The notes beneath the pieces are model-generated. The model saw only the letters and a program-made list of their open reading frames with translations. It had not been told where the DNA came from and did not search any database. Shown here in pieces: positions 6,310-14,754 of a stretch of 41,540 nt of DNA. The stretch is from a virus: positions 1 through 41,540 of the IMG/VR virus record IMGVR_UViG_3300046003_006230. One strand, written 5' to 3'. How positions within the stretch are numbered: position 1 is the stretch's first letter; every line of letters begins with the position of its first letter. The position numbers were made by a program, and so were the translations under genes.

Positions 6310-9066
6310 ATGAATTGGTTTTCTCGCGCTATAGATTATCTCGTGACGCCCAGTACTCCAAATGCACAGCAGCAACGCATCGCTGAACAACAAGAGCGAG
6401 GCGCACAAGCAGCAGACCAAGCCGCAGCAGCACGGCCAGTTGTTGCTCCTGAAAGACCTGATGTAATTGGAGCAGCTATAAAAACAGCTAATCAACGCGG
6501 CGACACTGCCACTATTAAAAATCTTGCAGACTTAGCTGGCCAAGCTAGCAGATCAAACTATGATGCTGTTACCAAAGCTGCCTTGGGTTATATACAACAA
6601 ACTGATGCTCTGCAAGGCGAAGCACCTATACGAACAGCTGGCACAATAAGGCAAGTTTCTCAAAATGTTGAAACTATTGACTTTGATGCCCTAACTCGTG
6701 AGAGCATGCGACCTAATCCACTTGATGAATATGCAAACTATACTTACCATATAAAGTTTTGGATGACTAGTGAAAGTCTATCAGAAACAGTTTCTAGCAG
6801 CAAAGGTGTGGTAGATGCTATACCAAAAGTAGTGATTGCTGAAAGTGGAGCAACAGCAGGATTTAACATAACTGAGTTTACTCTGCGTAACTTGGTGGGA
6901 ACAAACAACGAAACCCGCAACATGCCCAGTGTGAGCTATACTATGAAAATCATAGAGCCCTACGGCTTCAGTTTGCCTGATAGATTGAACTCCACAGCTC
7001 AACAGTTTGGTACTATTAACTGGCAGCGTGCTAAGTTTTTCATAGAAGTTTGGTTTGTGGGATATGATGAAAATGGCGCACCAGTTGACCAAGCATTATT
7101 TCATCAAATCTATCGTGTTGTAATTACCACAATCAACTTCAGCGGCAATGAGGGTGGTGGAAGTTACGAAGTACAAGGTATCATGGATGGACAAATTGGC
7201 TATACTAATCAACTAGATTTGCAAACTAGTACGATATCTGTAAGTGCCACTACAGTAGGAGATTTTTTTGATAAGTTTCAGAAAGCACTGAACTTCAATC
7301 AAGAAACTCTTGCATTGGGCACGGCTCCGTTAGCACAATATGAAATTCGCTTGCCAAATGAAATGCGCTCCTGGCAGATGAATAAAAGCCGTCTTAGTGA
7401 TGATCAGCGCAGCAAGAACATGAACATTAAAGCCGAGGGCAACACAGTTCAGATAACTGCTACGAAGGGCATTGACTTCAGTAGCTTGGTTTACCAAACA
7501 CTTAGCTTGTGTGATGAGTTTAAAAATTGGACACAGGGTGGGCAAAATCAACAAGGCAGCGTAACTACTTTAACACATGGCTTGGTCAAAAATGTTAAAA
7601 TCCACAGCAAGGTAAGCTATGTGGGCTATGATTTTCGTGCTGGCAAATATGTGGAAAAAGTCACCTATACAATTGTTCCCTATTGGGAAACTCGGGTGCG
7701 TGGAGAAGATATTCCCACTATACGGGCTGTGGAAAAGCGCAATGTGCAAATGCAAAAACTCAAGTTTTTGTTAACAAGTGGTAGAATTAAAAAACGATAT
7801 GAATGGATTTACACAGGTTTGAACTTAGATATTATAAAATTTGATTTAAAAGTCAACAACTTTTTTGCCATAGCCACAGTACCTTATGCCGGAACAAACA
7901 ACTACAGCAATCAAACTATTGGCCCCCTAGCTAATGACAAAGCAAGTGCATGGGAACAACGATTAGCTCAATATCGCAAAGCCAAAGAGAGATATAATGC
8001 CTTGCCAAAACAAATTCAAGAAGCTGAACGTCTTGTAGAAGGCTTACAAAATGCCAATCAAAAACTACGTGGACTAACTGCTCAACTACAAGAGAAGGAT
8101 TCTTATGGTGAATTAAGGGTTTTGGGGGCTGAGAGGTTGATTTTATTACGGGAGCGACAGCAGATAGTAGCAAACATTCCAGGACTTAACACTGCTCAAC
8201 AACAAGTTGCTGCCTTGCAACAAGAACGTAACACCTTGGAACAAAATCTCAGACAACAAACACAAGACTTTGTGGATTTTTACGATCGTGAACCCAGTGC
8301 TATTATCCAAGATAACCCACAAGCTTTGGCTCGACGACGTGGTGTAGAACAGTTACGCAGCAGATTTGCCGCGGTGAACCAAGAAAACCAACAGCTTTTT
8401 GTTGAAGATCAAGACATTATTGATCCAGATTTTCCCTACGTTAACACAGTTATTCCTAATGATGCTGCCCGGCAAGCAGATGGCAATCAAGGCGCTGCCA
8501 GTCAGCAAACTCCTACATTTAGCACTAATCAAATAAACTATCCTAAAAGTCGTAGTTTGTTTGGCAGCGTGATTGGCAACTTTGACAGTGCCAATAAAGA
8601 AATGATAAAAATTGATTTGGAAATACGTGGAGATCCTTGGTGGATGGGACATAGCAACATTGATATTGACGCGGCTGTTCCTGATAAGTTAGCAGATCTT
8701 AATAGCAACTTCGCAGAACTGATTGGCGGTGATAACATGTATTATCTTACCTTCCGCAGCGGACAAGCTCCCAATCCTGAAACAGGATTCATGGAGTTTA
8801 CACAAAACAATCAGTTTGTTGATGGATTTTATCTGGTTATTCAAGTGAAAAATATCTTTGCAAATGGTAAGTTCTCGCAGGTATTAACCAGTTGCAAAGA
8901 TACATTTAGTCAACATGGTAATACTGCCATGGACAGTTATATCAAGAAAGCCGATGAGGCTGCTAAAAAAACAGAACAAGCAAGAATAGCACCTGCTAGC
9001 CCTGTACAGCCACAACGAAACTTACAGCCTTTGGGAAATCCTAGTGGCGATGTTTCAGGATATTAA
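6310..9066 (+). CDS. Large virion structural protein, probably baseplate-associated
   Basis: This is a 918-residue protein between gp53 and gp5. Residues 1-55 are Ala/Gln-rich and low in complexity. The central part (about 140-330) is beta-rich, with phrases such as YHIKFWMTSESLSETVSSSKG and NMPSVSYTMKIIEPYG. A Gln/Leu-rich predicted coiled coil spans roughly 550-690 (for example AQQQVAALQQERNTLEQNL). A second globular region follows at about 735-880 (FDSANKEMIKIDLEIRGDPWWMG), and the end is Pro/Gln-rich. Comparable large structural proteins occupy this position in cyanophage-type T4-like genomes. A role as a hub or hub-wedge linker is inferred only from position. I cannot match it to a single T4 protein. 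Confidence 0.7.
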   Translation: MNWFSRAIDYLVTPSTPNAQQQRIAEQQERGAQAADQAAAARPVVAPERPDVIGAAIKTANQRGDTATIKNLADLAGQASRSNYDAVTKAALGYIQQTDALQGEAPIRTAGTIRQVSQNVETIDFDALTRESMRPNPLDEYANYTYHIKFWMTSESLSETVSSSKGVVDAIPKVVIAESGATAGFNITEFTLRNLVGTNNETRNMPSVSYTMKIIEPYGFSLPDRLNSTAQQFGTINWQRAKFFIEVWFVGYDENGAPVDQALFHQIYRVVITTINFSGNEGGGSYEVQGIMDGQIGYTNQLDLQTSTISVSATTVGDFFDKFQKALNFNQETLALGTAPLAQYEIRLPNEMRSWQMNKSRLSDDQRSKNMNIKAEGNTVQITATKGIDFSSLVYQTLSLCDEFKNWTQGGQNQQGSVTTLTHGLVKNVKIHSKVSYVGYDFRAGKYVEKVTYTIVPYWETRVRGEDIPTIRAVEKRNVQMQKLKFLLTSGRIKKRYEWIYTGLNLDIIKFDLKVNNFFAIATVPYAGTNNYSNQTIGPLANDKASAWEQRLAQYRKAKERYNALPKQIQEAERLVEGLQNANQKLRGLTAQLQEKDSYGELRVLGAERLILLRERQQIVANIPGLNTAQQQVAALQQERNTLEQNLRQQTQDFVDFYDREPSAIIQDNPQALARRRGVEQLRSRFAAVNQENQQLFVEDQDIIDPDFPYVNTVIPNDAARQADGNQGAASQQTPTFSTNQINYPKSRSLFGSVIGNFDSANKEMIKIDLEIRGDPWWMGHSNIDIDAAVPDKLADLNSNFAELIGGDNMYYLTFRSGQAPNPETGFMEFTQNNQFVDGFYLVIQVKNIFANGKFSQVLTSCKDTFSQHGNTAMDSYIKKADEAAKKTEQARIAPASPVQPQRNLQPLGNPSGDVSGY

Positions 9067-9069
9067 TAA

Positions 9070-11343
9070 ATGGTATTATTAACTAGAACAAGTGATACTC
9101 CCGATGAGTACGGCTTACAACCACAAGGTAGAACACCTTTACTTGACAAAATGTATGTGGGGTTTGTAAGAGAAACTGATGATGACAGCCGCATGGGTCG
9201 CCTTAGAGTTTGGATTCCAGAAATATCAGGCGGCGATGGTCTAGACCCTAGCTCGTGGTTTATTGTCAGCTATTGCAGTCCGTTTGCTGGGGCTACTAGT
9301 GTCTACAACAACAAACCCAATGATACAAGTTACACAGCCAGTCAACGCAGTTACGGCATGTGGTTTGTGCCACCTGACAAAGACAACGAAGTAATAGTTG
9401 CGTTTATAAACGGCGATAGCAGCAAAGGCATTTGGCTTGGTTGCTTGTATCAGCAAAACATGAACAACATGGTTCCTGGTATTGCAGGCAACGGCGGCAC
9501 AAATGGCGCACCTGTTGTGGAATATAACAAACGCAACCAATATAATGGTGATCCCAGTGAAACTTCTCAAAGGCCCGAGTTTGAACCTCTGCGTGACGCA
9601 CTTTTACGACAAGGCCTGCTAGATGATCCAATTCGTGGGATTACCAACGCCAGCGCCCGGCGTCCTGACCCTATCAATAATGCTTATGGAATTCTAACGC
9701 CGGGTGGTAACCAAGTTGTTTTTGACGACAATCCTGGAAACCGCTTTATAAGATTACGTACGCAGTCAGGTGCACAAGTGCTAGTTAACGACAGCACTGG
9801 TTGTGTTTACATGAACAGTGTGGATGGCAAAAACTGGGTGGAACTCAGCGGTGGCGGTGAAATTGATATATATGCTCAAGCTGACATCAGCATAAGGACT
9901 CAAGGAAGCTTGAACTTACGGGCTGATTTAGATGTGAATATTGAAGCTGGCCGCAGTGTTTTTATAAAAGCACGTGACGAAGCTTTGGGCCCTATACCTG
10001 ACATTGCTATTTTCTTGGACATTACTGATGCTCAAAACTTAATTATTGGTAAAGAACAATATACGTATGTTGGTAACTGGCAAAGTAGTTTGACTAATCA
10101 AATTAGCAACTCCAGTGTGGTTTTTACTGATGGTCTTTTAGTGGAGTTTAGGCGCAATCTTGATACCACTTACAACTTGATTAGCTATGTGGTTTCAGGG
10201 GTTGGTAAAAGTATTGAACTTAACCCCAGTCCTGTAGCAACACGAACTACTGATGGAGGTTTGATCAAACTCGAAGCTGCTAAAGACATGCATTTGATGA
10301 GCCATGATAACATGTACCAGACCAGTTTGAAAGAAACACATCGCAGTGCAGGAACCAATATATATGAAACTAGCTATGGCAATTACGATAGAAAAAGTGG
10401 TGGCTATTTGCGTGACACTGCTAGCGGAGAGTTTGGAGTTTTGTGTGCAGGAAACTATGTGTTAAGTTCTGCCCGTATAGACATGAATGGACGTAATGCG
10501 CCGCAAGCTGCTGTAGCTAAACCAGCCACAAGCACAGTCAGCTTGTTGCAAAAAGACATGCAAATTATAACTGAAGGACAGTTTAGGTATATCTTGATTA
10601 ACACCATCATGCCTAGATTGCCTTATCATGAACCCTATACTGGGCACAGTGGCAGAGTTGATGGTTTGAATGGAAGTGTGGAACAAAACACAAATGGTGG
10701 ATTGAAAACTGGTCAAGTTATAGCAGGGCAAGACAAACCTTTGGATCTTGTAGGTAGTCCCCGAGAAGGCATGCCAGCAGGCAGATACAGTGGGCAAGGA
10801 TATGACGAAAAAGGCAGCCCTATATACAAGTTTGAAGGTAATAGCACTGATCTGGTATCAGTTGCAGGGCTAAAAGCCAGTCCCAGTCTTGCACGTTTTA
10901 TAACAGAATTTGAATCATCAAGAGCCGATGTACATCCAGATCCCAAAGGGAATCTTACTGTAGGAGTTGGGCACAAACTAACTGCTCAAGACATTTCCTC
11001 TAATAGCGTCTTGATAGGAGGGGTGCGTGTGCCATTGAGTCGAAACTTGAGCCAACCAGAAATACAAACGTTGTTGTTGCAAGATATTGCAGCCGAAGGT
11101 GAAACATACGTCCGACGTTTGGTCAAAGTGCCTTTAACCCAAAATCAATTTGATGCCTTATGCAGTTTTACATTTAACATAGGTGGAGGGAGACTTGCCA
11201 GCAGCACTTTATTAAAGGAACTTAACAAAGGAAACTATGCAGATATTCCCAACTTGCTTATGGAATGGACAGGAAAGCCCCTATTACGGGGCTTGGTTAC
11301 ACGACGAGAAAGGGAGGCTTTGCTGTGGCGTGGTAAACTGTAA
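9070..11343 (+). CDS. 5: gp5-like baseplate spike with C-terminal lysozyme domain
   Basis: gp5 forms the cell-puncturing spike and locally digests peptidoglycan during injection. The N-terminal 100 residues fit an OB-fold (GFVRETDDDSRMGRLRVWIPE). A repetitive beta region follows (about 230-480, with VNIEAGRSVFIKARDE), consistent with a trimeric beta-helix. The last ~150 residues are a T4-lysozyme-type (GH24) domain with E615, D624 and T630 at exactly the E11/D20/T26 spacing of T4 lysozyme (ending LTVGVGH), and a conserved tail VTRREREALLW. In T4 gp5 the lysozyme sits between the OB-fold and the helix; here it is C-terminal. Length is 757 against 575 in T4. The spacing of 3 bases after the previous stop indicates one operon. 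Confidence 0.9.
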   Translation: MVLLTRTSDTPDEYGLQPQGRTPLLDKMYVGFVRETDDDSRMGRLRVWIPEISGGDGLDPSSWFIVSYCSPFAGATSVYNNKPNDTSYTASQRSYGMWFVPPDKDNEVIVAFINGDSSKGIWLGCLYQQNMNNMVPGIAGNGGTNGAPVVEYNKRNQYNGDPSETSQRPEFEPLRDALLRQGLLDDPIRGITNASARRPDPINNAYGILTPGGNQVVFDDNPGNRFIRLRTQSGAQVLVNDSTGCVYMNSVDGKNWVELSGGGEIDIYAQADISIRTQGSLNLRADLDVNIEAGRSVFIKARDEALGPIPDIAIFLDITDAQNLIIGKEQYTYVGNWQSSLTNQISNSSVVFTDGLLVEFRRNLDTTYNLISYVVSGVGKSIELNPSPVATRTTDGGLIKLEAAKDMHLMSHDNMYQTSLKETHRSAGTNIYETSYGNYDRKSGGYLRDTASGEFGVLCAGNYVLSSARIDMNGRNAPQAAVAKPATSTVSLLQKDMQIITEGQFRYILINTIMPRLPYHEPYTGHSGRVDGLNGSVEQNTNGGLKTGQVIAGQDKPLDLVGSPREGMPAGRYSGQGYDEKGSPIYKFEGNSTDLVSVAGLKASPSLARFITEFESSRADVHPDPKGNLTVGVGHKLTAQDISSNSVLIGGVRVPLSRNLSQPEIQTLLLQDIAAEGETYVRRLVKVPLTQNQFDALCSFTFNIGGGRLASSTLLKELNKGNYADIPNLLMEWTGKPLLRGLVTRREREALLWRGKL

Positions 11344-11368
11344 CAGCCCCGCCAACCAGCTAGATGTG

Positions 11369-11956
11369 CTACCAACACTTGGCCCAGCTGTTGATGCTGC
11401 GATCTTCGCAAGGTTTAAAACTACTAAACGCATGCGGGTTCTCAGCTAGTTCGCGCCGCCGTTCGTTATAGACCTCGACCATTACACCACGGCAGTTGTT
11501 GAACGATTTGCAGTCTTGGAAAGCACGCCACACACTGGTAGTGCAACCGTTGTTACCGCGACAATCCTCTTGGAACTTCCAAGCTAGACGCCACAGTCGA
11601 TCATGTTCATATTTGCTGATAAAATAAGGGTTTTGATATGTAAAAATACTTACATCACCTCGAGGATTACTGCCATAAAAATTACCTATAATCGCAATAC
11701 CATGTGCAAACATAAAGACTGAAATTGCACCTGCAATGTAAGCAAATGGGCGAAAAACCATCATGAGGTTGTATGTAAACCACAATCCAATACCAGTTGC
11801 AAGGAAAAATGCCCAAGGTGCTTCGTAATAACCCCATTCTTTTCCACTACCTCCATAACGGGTAGCAGCTTGTTTTGCAACATCAGCCCAACTGGGCTCT
11901 GCAGCAAAAATGCAGCCAGCAATAACAACGCCAACAAGGCCAAACAAGTTTTTCAT
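11369..11956 (-). CDS. Cys-rich exported membrane protein, unknown function
   Basis: The 195 residues start with a signal-like segment. It can be read as a lipobox (IAGC, Cys15) or as a signal peptide cleaved near SWA-D. Two hydrophobic segments follow (about 47-68, WAFFLATGIGLWFTYNLMMVF, and 71-93, YIAGAISVFMFAHGIAIIGNF). The polar C-terminal domain carries six cysteines, including two C-x5-C pairs (CRGNNGC and CKSFNNC), suggesting disulphides outside the cytoplasm. It is the last gene of a minus-strand unit after the SNF2 helicase and a 55-residue membrane peptide, with 4 bases between it and the peptide gene. It runs convergent to gp5. A role in the cell envelope, for example superinfection exclusion, is possible but unsupported by any motif. 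Confidence 0.75.
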   Translation of the reverse strand: MKNLFGLVGVVIAGCIFAAEPSWADVAKQAATRYGGSGKEWGYYEAPWAFFLATGIGLWFTYNLMMVFRPFAYIAGAISVFMFAHGIAIIGNFYGSNPRGDVSIFTYQNPYFISKYEHDRLWRLAWKFQEDCRGNNGCTTSVWRAFQDCKSFNNCRGVMVEVYNERRRELAENPHAFSSFKPCEDRSINSWAKCW

Positions 11957-11960
11957 AACA

Positions 11961-12128
11961 TTACGGTCCTATAATGATAAAAGGTCCAAAAAAGTAGTTG
12001 ATTGGGGCAAATAAGATCACAAACCCCAACCAAAGCATAGCAACTACCAGCATGGGCAAGCCCAAAACTCGTGTGACACTGATAGCTAAGGGAATCCAAA
12101 CAAACAGCAGTAGAAATAAAGCGACCAT
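11961..12128 (-). CDS. 55-residue double-membrane-span peptide
   Basis: A very strong Shine-Dalgarno (AAAGGAGG) precedes an ATG at 12128. The 55 residues are almost entirely hydrophobic: span one at about 2-18 (VALFLLLFVWIPLAISV), a short TRVLG turn, span two at about 24-42 (PMLVVAMLWLGFVILFAPI), then an aromatic end FFGPFIIIGP. It starts 10 bases after the SNF2 helicase stop and ends 4 bases before the Cys-rich membrane protein start, so the three are one transcription unit. Holins and exclusion peptides can look like this, but there is no specific match. Confidence 0.72.
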   Translation of the reverse strand: MVALFLLLFVWIPLAISVTRVLGLPMLVVAMLWLGFVILFAPINYFFGPFIIIGP

Positions 12129-12138
12129 TTTTCCTCCT

Positions 12139-13731
12139 TTACTGGCCCAGATTCAAATCAGCCAACTCGCGGTTGGCGCCGCCATCAACAACTGCATTGC
12201 TCACAGCCGCCTTGCTCATGATCAGTTCACCTATGTCCTCTTCCACAGTGCCCTCGGCAACAAGATTGTAAACAGTGACGTTGTCCTGCTGCCCGATGCG
12301 GTGAACACGATCCGCAGCTTGGATGAGATCACCCGGGGTCCAAGGCAGCTGGAGAAACGCACACGCCCGCGCCGCAGTGAGCGTGATGCCAAAGCCTGCA
12401 CTGGCAATGTTCAAGACAATCACCTGCACATCATTGCGAGTTTGGAAGTCCTGCGCTGCCTGGGCACGCTGCTCCAAGCTAACACCGCCGCGAATCACTC
12501 GCACGCCGATATTAGCCGCTGCGAGACGTTCAGCAACTTGATCAACCATGCGCTGGTGATGTGCAAACACCACAAGCTTTTCACCCTGCTCGACAAAGTC
12601 CATGATCCATTCCACGGCATTGTCCAGCTTGGCATATGCAGCAATCTCACGGCACTTGCCCAGCGCCACGATGGCTTCGTCGCTCTTGGCAGCATTGCCG
12701 CCATGCCGAACCAGGGTTTCCATGCCCTGCTTCCAAGCGCCCGAGCCCTCAAAAGCGGCTGCTACAGCATCATACTCAGCGCGATCAAACTCCAGGGGAA
12801 CCGTAACAAAAGTCTTGGGCGGCAAATCCCGGAGCACGTCCTGCTTGAGACGACGCAGCATGCAAGTTTCAGTCAACAGCGTGTTGATCTCGGCTTCGTT
12901 GCTGCTGCCGTTAAAGTCCCAGCCCCAGCGGGTCTTATGGGCATTGCAGAACTTAGAAGCAAAGTTAAAAAAGTTTTCAAACTGCGGCACCCAGCCAGCC
13001 AACGTGTTCACAGTTGTCCACAGCTCAACAGGCCGATTCAACATGGGCGTGCCCGTGCAGAACGTCACATGCGGCACAGCATCATGCACCGGACGAAACT
13101 GGCCACGCTGCCGGGGAATTTCCTCACGTCCTGTCACCAGCCGCAAAAAAGCCTGCGTGCGATGGGCTTTGGGATTTTTGATCTTGTGGCTTTCATCAGC
13201 CACAACATAATCGTAGTTTTGCGCTTCCAGTGCAGCCAGGTTGCGCTCGACAATGTCGTAGTTGATAAGGGTTACATCATAACCCGGCTGCGGTACACGG
13301 CTGAAACTCACATGCGGCCATTGTGCCCTAAGCTGCGCCTGACGCTTTTTGCTGGGCACAAAGCCCACAATCAGCACGCTGAGCTGGCTGCCCAGCATGA
13401 GCGTGATTTCCCGCCGCCAGTTCAAGAGCAAGGTCTTGGGCAGCACCACCAGCATGGGAAAGCGGCGGTTTTGCCAAGCATACACCATGACCTGCGCGGT
13501 CTTGCCCAGTCCGGGCTCATCAGCCAGCAGCACGTTGCCGTCCCAGCGTTCGAGATAAGCCACGCCATGCGCTTGATATTCCTTGAGCTGAAAACTAAAG
13601 CCCGGGATATCGCAAGCCTGCGTGTTGCTGTTAAGCACGCTAACCAACGCATCCGGCACGGGCAAGCGGTGCTTGACGCACAGCTGATACACCTTGCGGG
13701 CGTTGGGCACTGTAGCGGAAACGTGAAGCAT
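12139..13731 (-). CDS. SNF2-family DNA helicase (SMARCAL1-like annealing helicase)
   Basis: This is a superfamily-2 ATPase of the SNF2 group; relatives of the SMARCAL1 type rewind DNA and remodel stalled forks. The 530 residues hold both RecA-like lobes: motif I DEPGLGKT at 71-78, motif II DESH at 179-182, motif III CTGTPMLNRP at about 225-234, a helicase C lobe (VVFAHHQRMVDQ, then VIVLNIASAGFGITLTAA) and motif VI DRVHRIGQ at 474-481. There is no HARP domain in the polypeptide; one is encoded divergently at 14032-14754. The gene is plainly GC-richer than the virion genes (36 of 60 bases at 12301-12360, 27 of 60 at 20701-20760). This suggests separate origin. It has its own promoter and leads into two small membrane-protein genes. 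Confidence 0.93.
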   Translation of the reverse strand: MLHVSATVPNARKVYQLCVKHRLPVPDALVSVLNSNTQACDIPGFSFQLKEYQAHGVAYLERWDGNVLLADEPGLGKTAQVMVYAWQNRRFPMLVVLPKTLLLNWRREITLMLGSQLSVLIVGFVPSKKRQAQLRAQWPHVSFSRVPQPGYDVTLINYDIVERNLAALEAQNYDYVVADESHKIKNPKAHRTQAFLRLVTGREEIPRQRGQFRPVHDAVPHVTFCTGTPMLNRPVELWTTVNTLAGWVPQFENFFNFASKFCNAHKTRWGWDFNGSSNEAEINTLLTETCMLRRLKQDVLRDLPPKTFVTVPLEFDRAEYDAVAAAFEGSGAWKQGMETLVRHGGNAAKSDEAIVALGKCREIAAYAKLDNAVEWIMDFVEQGEKLVVFAHHQRMVDQVAERLAAANIGVRVIRGGVSLEQRAQAAQDFQTRNDVQVIVLNIASAGFGITLTAARACAFLQLPWTPGDLIQAADRVHRIGQQDNVTVYNLVAEGTVEEDIGELIMSKAAVSNAVVDGGANRELADLNLGQ

Positions 13732-13758
13732 TTCAAGCCCCGTGATGCACTGTAGTCA

Positions 13759-13786
13759 TATATAGCACGGTTGCCTAAAACGTCAA
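13759..13786 (-). promoter_or_regulatory. Sigma-70-type promoter for the SNF2 helicase operon
   Basis: On the minus strand TTGACG (13781-13786) and TATATA (13759-13764) are 16 bases apart. The predicted start is about 20 bases before the helicase ATG at 13731. It faces away from the promoter of the HARP-like gene. Confidence 0.6.
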
Positions 13787-13978
13787 CCAAAAAAATGCCT
13801 GCATGGTAGCAGCCTCATGATGAAATCCAGCTTAGGTCAGCAAAAACAACAGCTTACAGTGCAAACTTACGGTTGTAAAAACAATAGCTTAGCGATTTCC
13901 GCGCTCTGTCGTGCGGTTCATGGTTAAATATGCTACGTGGGCACGCTAGCGGGGATCAAAATTAAATCAGGAAAAAGG
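13787..13978. other. Divergent intergenic region between SNF2 and HARP-like genes
   Basis: About 190 bases between two divergent promoters. It contains a 35-codon ORF on the plus strand (13820-13927, from ATG to TAA) without a recognisable ribosome-binding site. I give that ORF little weight. No clear operator palindrome, tRNA or terminator is visible. Confidence 0.4.
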
Positions 13979-14006
13979 TTGACAGCTGGGTCATACGTGC
14001 TAGTAT
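13979..14006 (+). promoter_or_regulatory. Sigma-70-type promoter for the HARP-like gene
   Basis: TTGACA (13979-13984) and TAGTAT (14001-14006) are 16 bases apart. This predicts a transcript beginning near 14013, just ahead of the AGGAG at 14021-14025 that serves the gene starting at 14032. Confidence 0.6.
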
Positions 14007-14031
14007 GGCAAGGTAAAGCAAGGAGCATGCC

Positions 14032-14754
14032 TTGAAACACTGGATGGTGGATCACACAGCAACCCGTACCGTTGAGGGCATGATCATGTCCTTGGCTGGT
14101 GTGTGCGATGGTGCGCACAAGCATGACGCACAGGGCTTTTCGGGTGCAGACACAGAGTTTGGGCACAGCCTGGCTCAGCGTGCCCAGCAAGGGCGTGCCT
14201 ACACTGTCAAGCAAGCGCAGGGCGCACTCAAGCTGGTCAACAAGTACCGGCGGCAGTTGGGCGGCGAGGCTGTGGTGCAGGCTTTCCTGGTTAATCCTGT
14301 GTTTAAGGCCCAGCCCTATGATCCTGCTGCTGCCCCTGCTCCCGAGGCTAGCCCCAACAACAAGCCTGCGGACCGCGAGCTTGTCAGCAAGGACACCCTG
14401 GCAGTTTTCAAGTTTCGCTATGACCCCGAGCTGGTTGCAGCTATGAAAACCATTCGTGGCTCGCACGGCGACAAGCGTTTTTATGCCAGCTGGGACCCGC
14501 AAAACAAAGTGTGGACCGTACCGGTCAATACCACCAGCATCTGGCTGATCATGGATGTAGCGGAGCGGTTTCGCTTTTCCGTGGAAGAACGTTTTAACGA
14601 ATATGTCCGTAAAATACAAACCAAAACCAGCGACAGCCGCATGATGCTGGCACTTAACGGCGGACAGAACATTGTTGTTGACGATGGCATGATTACAGTT
14701 GCCATTGCTGATCCTGATATTCTCAAGGAGTTCCAAGATGCACTCGCTTCCTGA
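14032..14754 (+). CDS. HARP-domain-like protein, probable partner of the SNF2 helicase
   Basis: Residues 124-190 (FKFRYDPELVAAMKTIRG, then YASWDPQNKVWTVPV, then a helix and RFSVEERF) have the pattern of the HARP substrate-binding domain: a Y-x-P-E-L-V segment, a D-x3-K-x-W-T/S segment and an aliphatic helix. In SMARCAL1 this domain sits in the same polypeptide as the SNF2 motor and is needed for annealing activity. Here it is a separate gene transcribed away from the SNF2 gene. Residues 32-80 (GFSGADTEFGHSLA to LKLVNKYRRQLGG) form a second conserved-looking block, joined by an Ala/Pro linker at 95-115. The start is TTG, chosen because AGGAG lies 6 bases upstream; an ATG at 14044 has none. Base composition matches the helicase gene. 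Confidence 0.7.
   Translation: MKHWMVDHTATRTVEGMIMSLAGVCDGAHKHDAQGFSGADTEFGHSLAQRAQQGRAYTVKQAQGALKLVNKYRRQLGGEAVVQAFLVNPVFKAQPYDPAAAPAPEASPNNKPADRELVSKDTLAVFKFRYDPELVAAMKTIRGSHGDKRFYASWDPQNKVWTVPVNTTSIWLIMDVAERFRFSVEERFNEYVRKIQTKTSDSRMMLALNGGQNIVVDDGMITVAIADPDILKEFQDALAS

Noticed and set aside
11998-13755. A 585-residue open frame on the plus strand opposite the SNF2 helicase
   Set aside because: It is the shadow of a GC-rich coding sequence. Its translation shows no domain pattern, while the minus-strand frame has all SNF2 motifs, a promoter and a good start.
13820-13927. A 35-codon ORF in the SNF2/HARP divergent gap
   Set aside because: No ribosome-binding site and it lies upstream of the mapped-looking promoter at 13979; too short to judge from sequence alone.
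14027-14035. Two-codon ATG-CCT-TGA mini-ORF overlapping the HARP-like TTG start
   Set aside because: The AGGAG is only one base from its ATG, too close for normal initiation, so chance is the simpler explanation.
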